Shown: piece by piece, positions 5,396-7,534 of the stretch | How the letters are laid out: each line of letters starts with the position of its first letter | Numbering within the stretch: the stretch's first letter is position 1 | DNA from: Candidatus Brocadiaceae bacterium | GTDB lineage: Bacteria > Planctomycetota > MHYJ01 > JACQXL01 > CAKKQI01 | Assembly (NCBI GenBank): GCA_919901895.1 | Contig: CAKKQI010000428.1 | Location: 1-7,534 of the forward strand | Direction: 5' to 3' | Length of the DNA stretch: 7,534 bases | Notes under the pieces: generated by a model | The model's input: the letters and a program-made list of their open reading frames with translations, nothing else | The model's database searches: none | What the model was told of the DNA's origin: nothing | Made by a program: the position numbers and the translations under genes

Positions 5396-6543
5396 AATTG
5401 TATCCCGGATAACCCAATCTTTAATAAGGCGTGGGTTAATAACCTGAGCCCCTGGCCGGTTAAACAGACCGGCCGGATTAGATAATAACGGTATCTTAGT
5501 AGGGAATATTTTCTTTCTTCCGAATATCGTTCTTGCATAAATAATTCGGAAGGGAATAGGCAAGAAAGGAGGTAGCGGGCTTTGCCCCACCACCCCCGCA
5601 GCGCCAAAATTTTTAGGAAATAGCCCAATTGCGGGATTAACGGATTGGGTTTTAAGGTAAATATCAATAATAACTGGCTAAGAAGCCGGTGTGGTCTGAT
5701 TTGCTTTAATACACCGCGCGGAATTATTACGTTTTTAGTTTCCTGGAGTTGCTCTAAAACAATTCGTAATGGTGTTTCTAATTGATATTGTTTGGTTTTT
5801 TTCACTAATAAGGTCCAGTTAAACCCATGGGGGTAGTTTATCCCGCCACGGCGAGGCGGGGCCGGGTTGATGAGATTAGTTAAATCCTGTAACCGCATTC
5901 CGTCAAGCATTCCATGGTGGAAGATCGCATGGGCTGCGATGTAGATAAAATGCTCTTCTGGGGCCAGGGTTTTCGCCCGGATTCCGATTCCCCGATGTTG
6001 TTCTGGGGCAGGGAAGTTGAACAAGACGGCTTCATTCCAGAGATTATAAAACTCATCTTTTTTAAGGTACCAGATATCCCAGTGCAGGTCCAGAAGGGTC
6101 CCGATGCTTTCCCGATTGGGTCCCGCCAAAGGCGTCGCCCGAAGGCGAACCTCGCCCTTATGGCGGGAGGCTCGCCCTATCGGGCGGCGGGACTCCGCTG
6201 TCGCTACGTCGGATACGGGACGCTCCGTATCGCAGCATCGGAGCGTCTGGCCGGCGCCTGGTTTAATAAAATGTCCCACCGAAGCGCCATCCGGTTGATA
6301 ACCATTTTCAATGAGGGTGCTTTTTGCCGCCGGGATATCATCAGGTTTTAATAACAAGTCAAGATCACCCATTACTCTAAGGGCCGGATGCGGATAAACG
6401 GTCTGAATCAAACCGGCGCCTCTGATCAGAAGCGGTTCGATCCGGAGGTTTTTAAGGTGCGCCAGCAGTTTTACCAGTTCCTTGAGGCGTCTGATGTTAA
6501 GTTCGGCGCACGAAAGGATATTTGCGGCTTCCTGATTATTCAT
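5392..6543 (-). CDS. Nucleotidyltransferase-like protein (NTP_transf_5 type) with in-frame palindromic insertions, 383 aa
   Basis: The motif MGDLDLLLKP (58-67) supplies the D-x-D of the nucleotidyltransferase fold, preceded by LLIRGAG (38-44). LDLHWDIW (151-158), HFIYIAAHAIFHH (198-210) and RLQDL (217-221) are further blocks typical of the uncharacterised NTP_transf_5 family. Members often sit beside HprK-like and PqqD-like genes, as here; substrate unknown. Start: the ATG at 6543 overlaps the PqqD stop by 8 bp, and upstream starts would lie inside the PqqD gene. Residues about 99-142 are encoded by hairpin-rich repeat DNA and read as low-similarity Arg-rich sequence between conserved blocks; residues 228-234 (APPRRGG) come from a second palindrome. 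The frame is intact, so the protein may be made with these inserts, though activity is uncertain. Confidence 0.82.
   Translation of the reverse strand: MNNQEAANILSCAELNIRRLKELVKLLAHLKNLRIEPLLIRGAGLIQTVYPHPALRVMGDLDLLLKPDDIPAAKSTLIENGYQPDGASVGHFIKPGAGQTLRCCDTERPVSDVATAESRRPIGRASRHKGEVRLRATPLAGPNRESIGTLLDLHWDIWYLKKDEFYNLWNEAVLFNFPAPEQHRGIGIRAKTLAPEEHFIYIAAHAIFHHGMLDGMRLQDLTNLINPAPPRRGGINYPHGFNWTLLVKKTKQYQLETPLRIVLEQLQETKNVIIPRGVLKQIRPHRLLSQLLLIFTLKPNPLIPQLGYFLKILALRGWWGKARYLLSCLFPSELFMQERYSEERKYSLLRYRYYLIRPVCLTGQGLRLLTHALLKIGLSGIQL
5842..5860. repeat. Small GC-rich palindrome inside the nucleotidyltransferase gene
   Basis: CCCGCC-acggcga-GGCGGG forms a 6-bp stem inside the coding sequence and encodes APPRRGG (228-234). 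The flanking protein reads DLTNLIN before it and FNWTLLVKK after it, which look as if they were once closer together. It resembles the CCCGCC/GGCGGG stems at 4423-4438 and 6120-6193. Exact insertion limits cannot be set from one copy. Confidence 0.5.
6120..6247. repeat. In-frame hairpin-rich repeat cassette inside the nucleotidyltransferase gene
   Basis: GTCCCGCC (6120-6127) pairs with GGCGGGAC (6186-6193). It encloses three small hairpins: TCGCC/GGCGA (6135-6148), CGCC/GGCG (6153-6165) and GCCC/GGGC (6174-6185), giving a cloverleaf-like outline. A second module follows: GACGCTCCG (6219-6227) with CGGAGCGTC (6239-6247), alternatively GATACGG (6212-6218) with CCGTATC (6225-6231). Bases 6136-6190 recur exactly, inverted, at 7480-7534. 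The cassette contributes about residues 99-142 of the protein without a stop or frameshift. Confidence 0.8.
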
Positions 6544-6817
6544 TACCGATAACCACCAATCCTTTACTGGCCAACTCGTCAATGAAACTGACCGTATCAT
6601 TCTGAATCGTGGCCGGCAAGGCATCAAACTCTTCTGAAACGATCGAAATTATTTGATGAGTCTCTCTTTTATTATCCAGCAATTCCCAGATTCTGGTCGC
6701 CACAGGGTTCAAAGGATAAATCAGGTTATCAGCCGGCGAGACCAATAATGCTTCTCCTTCAATAATCCGATAGGCAATTGATTCATTTTTCCGGACAACC
6801 TTATTTAAGGTGTTCAT
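6536..6817 (-). CDS. PqqD-family protein, 93 aa
   Basis: The size and the block LNPVATRIWELLD (36-48), followed by a helical region and the terminal strand KGLVVI (85-90), are those of the PqqD family. PqqD itself is a peptide chaperone that presents the precursor peptide to a radical SAM enzyme; related domains (RRE) bind leader peptides in many RiPP systems. In this operon it follows an HprK-like gene and precedes a nucleotidyltransferase, the arrangement of HPr-rel-A-like cassettes whose substrate is not established. The ATG at 6817 is preferred over the TTG at 6820 because GGAGGT sits 6 bases upstream. It overlaps the HprK-like gene by 17 bp and the next gene by 8 bp. Confidence 0.88.
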   Translation of the reverse strand: MNTLNKVVRKNESIAYRIIEGEALLVSPADNLIYPLNPVATRIWELLDNKRETHQIISIVSEEFDALPATIQNDTVSFIDELASKGLVVIGNE

Positions 6818-7418
6818 CAAGATACCTCCACAGTTTTGTTTCCGGCCTGAAATTAAGATTATAACATTGGATTCGTTTGGTCAATAATAACAGATTTTCA
6901 AATACCCGGTCAATCCACTGCTTATCATTGCTGGCCATAAAAATGTTAGGCAGGAAATGTCTGATTGCTTCGCCGTGTTTTAACGGTTTGAATGAGAACC
7001 GATGATTTTTGTTGATAAATAATATCGTTTTAAGCGGGGCGCCTGAATTATTTTTGCTTGGTCCGGCGTCTCCGTAAAATGGTGTGGCATAGCCGTAATA
7101 ATTTCCATGCTTTTTGATCACCGCGGTGGTTTCGTCAGTCAGGACCGGGCGGGTTCCGGCCAACCGGGTAATGGTTGTCTTGCCGCTTCCCGATGAGCCG
7201 CAAAATACATAGACCTTTTCCTGATGTACCACCGCGCTGGCGTGGAGAAAAAATCCGCCTTTTTTGAGCAGTAAAACTGCATATAGCAAACGAATTAAAT
7301 CGGCCATCCCGGCTCCAGACCGGTATCGGACCAGGCCTTTCTTTTTTGATAAATCAAGCGTGATAATAAATTGTGCGGTGTTGATTAGAAGCGACCGGCC
7401 GCTCCATTTTATTTTCAT
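6801..7418 (-). CDS. HPr-kinase-like P-loop protein, 205 aa (true start possibly outside the window)
   Basis: The block GGFFLHASAVV (54-64) leads into a Walker A motif, GSSGSGKTT (74-82), and then LTDE (93-96), TPFYGD (112-117) and APLKTILFI (127-135). This is the layout of HprK-related kinases found with PqqD proteins (HprK-related kinase A or ScmC-like), not of true HPr kinase/phosphorylase. ATP-dependent phosphorylation is likely, but the target is unknown. The N-terminus before the P-loop is short for this group. The ATG at 7418 has no Shine-Dalgarno sequence, and the frame upstream remains open to base 7534 through repeat DNA, so the gene may start beyond the window. First visible gene of the five-gene minus operon. 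Confidence 0.8.
   Translation of the reverse strand: MKIKWSGRSLLINTAQFIITLDLSKKKGLVRYRSGAGMADLIRLLYAVLLLKKGGFFLHASAVVHQEKVYVFCGSSGSGKTTITRLAGTRPVLTDETTAVIKKHGNYYGYATPFYGDAGPSKNNSGAPLKTILFINKNHRFSFKPLKHGEAIRHFLPNIFMASNDKQWIDRVFENLLLLTKRIQCYNLNFRPETKLWRYLDEHLK
6824..6829 (-). promoter_or_regulatory. Strong Shine-Dalgarno site for the PqqD gene
   Basis: GGAGGT read on the minus strand, six bases (ATCTTG) before the ATG at 6817. It lies within the end of the HprK-like gene, decides the start codon, and shows that the host uses canonical Shine-Dalgarno pairing even though the plus-strand genes here lack such sites. Confidence 0.85.
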
Positions 7419-7457
7419 CGGGTCAGGTTGAGATATCAGGGCATTAAATAGTGAGTC

Positions 7458-7472
7458 CCCCGCTCGGCGGGG
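7458..7472. repeat. GC-rich palindrome upstream of the HprK-like ATG
   Basis: CCCCGC-tcg-GCGGGG, a 6-bp stem with a 3-nt loop, directly next to the partial cassette copy at 7480. It belongs to the same CCCGC/GCGGG style as 4225-4242, 4423-4438 and 5842-5860. It may be part of the same composite repeat as its neighbour. Confidence 0.6.
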
Positions 7473-7479
7473 CGAAATT

Positions 7480-7534
7480 CCGCCGCCCGATAGGGCGAGC
7501 CTCCCGCCATAAGGGCGAGGTTCGCCTTCGGGCG
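7480..7534. repeat. Inverted partial copy of the in-gene hairpin cassette
   Basis: All 55 bases are the exact reverse complement of 6136-6190, the three-hairpin core of the cassette inside the nucleotidyltransferase gene. Similarity stops at 7479 on one side and is cut by the window edge on the other. The HprK-like frame reads through it without a stop, in the opposite orientation to that of the copy in the nucleotidyltransferase gene. It could be intergenic or inside an extended HprK-like gene. Confidence 0.88.

Noticed and set aside
5396..5593. Longer N-terminus for the lipoprotein gene
   Set aside because: It lies wholly inside the nucleotidyltransferase gene in another frame and would bury an obvious lipoprotein signal peptide; ATGA coupling supports 5395.
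6120..6193. tRNA gene suggested by the cloverleaf outline
   Set aside because: No T-loop consensus, no proper anticodon arm and no CCA end; it lies inside a coding sequence and recurs as a repeat.
5914..6351. Plus-strand 145-residue open frame opposite the nucleotidyltransferase
   Set aside because: It is a shadow of a well-supported minus-strand gene, kept open by the GC-rich repeat, with no recognisable domain.
6544..6627. Longer N-terminus for the nucleotidyltransferase gene
   Set aside because: It overlaps the PqqD coding sequence and has no family-like residues; the ATG at 6543 overlaps the PqqD stop in the usual coupled manner.

Overview
The window looks like chromosomal DNA of an uncultivated, probably Gram-negative bacterium with moderate GC. 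An outer-membrane-type lipoprotein signal, envelope-polysaccharide genes and a very high density of short palindromic repeats all fit this. Repeats built on a GCACGAAT...ATTCGTGC core recall candidate phyla such as Omnitrophota, but that is a weak, memory-based guess.

Left part (1-4195): a truncated minus-strand gene for a membrane protein of the lysylphosphatidylglycerol synthase/flippase-like family (1-598) is divergent from a plus-strand run of three genes. These are a GT4-type glycosyltransferase (841-2037) and two paralogous SAM-dependent methyltransferases with an N-terminal Cys4 zinc-binding motif (2144-3073 and 3275-4195). They look like part of a surface-glycan or glycolipid locus. 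The gaps between them are filled with palindromic repeats, and two of the genes end on stop codons that lie inside repeats.

Middle (4196-4480): the convergent gap holds two diverged tandem repeat units, one interrupted by a small GC-rich palindrome. Next to them is a non-coding MITE-like element of about 141 bp with 15-bp terminal inverted repeats flanked by TTA. It supplies the last codons and the stop of the minus-strand operon's final gene.

Right part (4465-7418, minus strand): five overlapping genes form one tight operon. In transcription order they encode an HPr-kinase-like P-loop protein, a PqqD-family protein, a nucleotidyltransferase-like protein (NTP_transf_5 type), a predicted lipoprotein and a 90-residue basic protein. 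The first three match the gene set of HprK/PqqD-related (HPr-rel-A-like) systems of unknown biochemistry; the last two are unrecognised additions.

The most striking signal is palindromic DNA inside coding sequence. The nucleotidyltransferase gene carries a hairpin-rich cassette of about 130 bp that stays in frame and adds about 44 residues between conserved blocks, plus a second small palindrome. A 55-bp piece of the cassette recurs, inverted and exact, at the right edge of the window, where the frame of the HprK-like gene also stays open. This parallels the Rickettsia palindromic elements, in an apparently unrelated repeat family.
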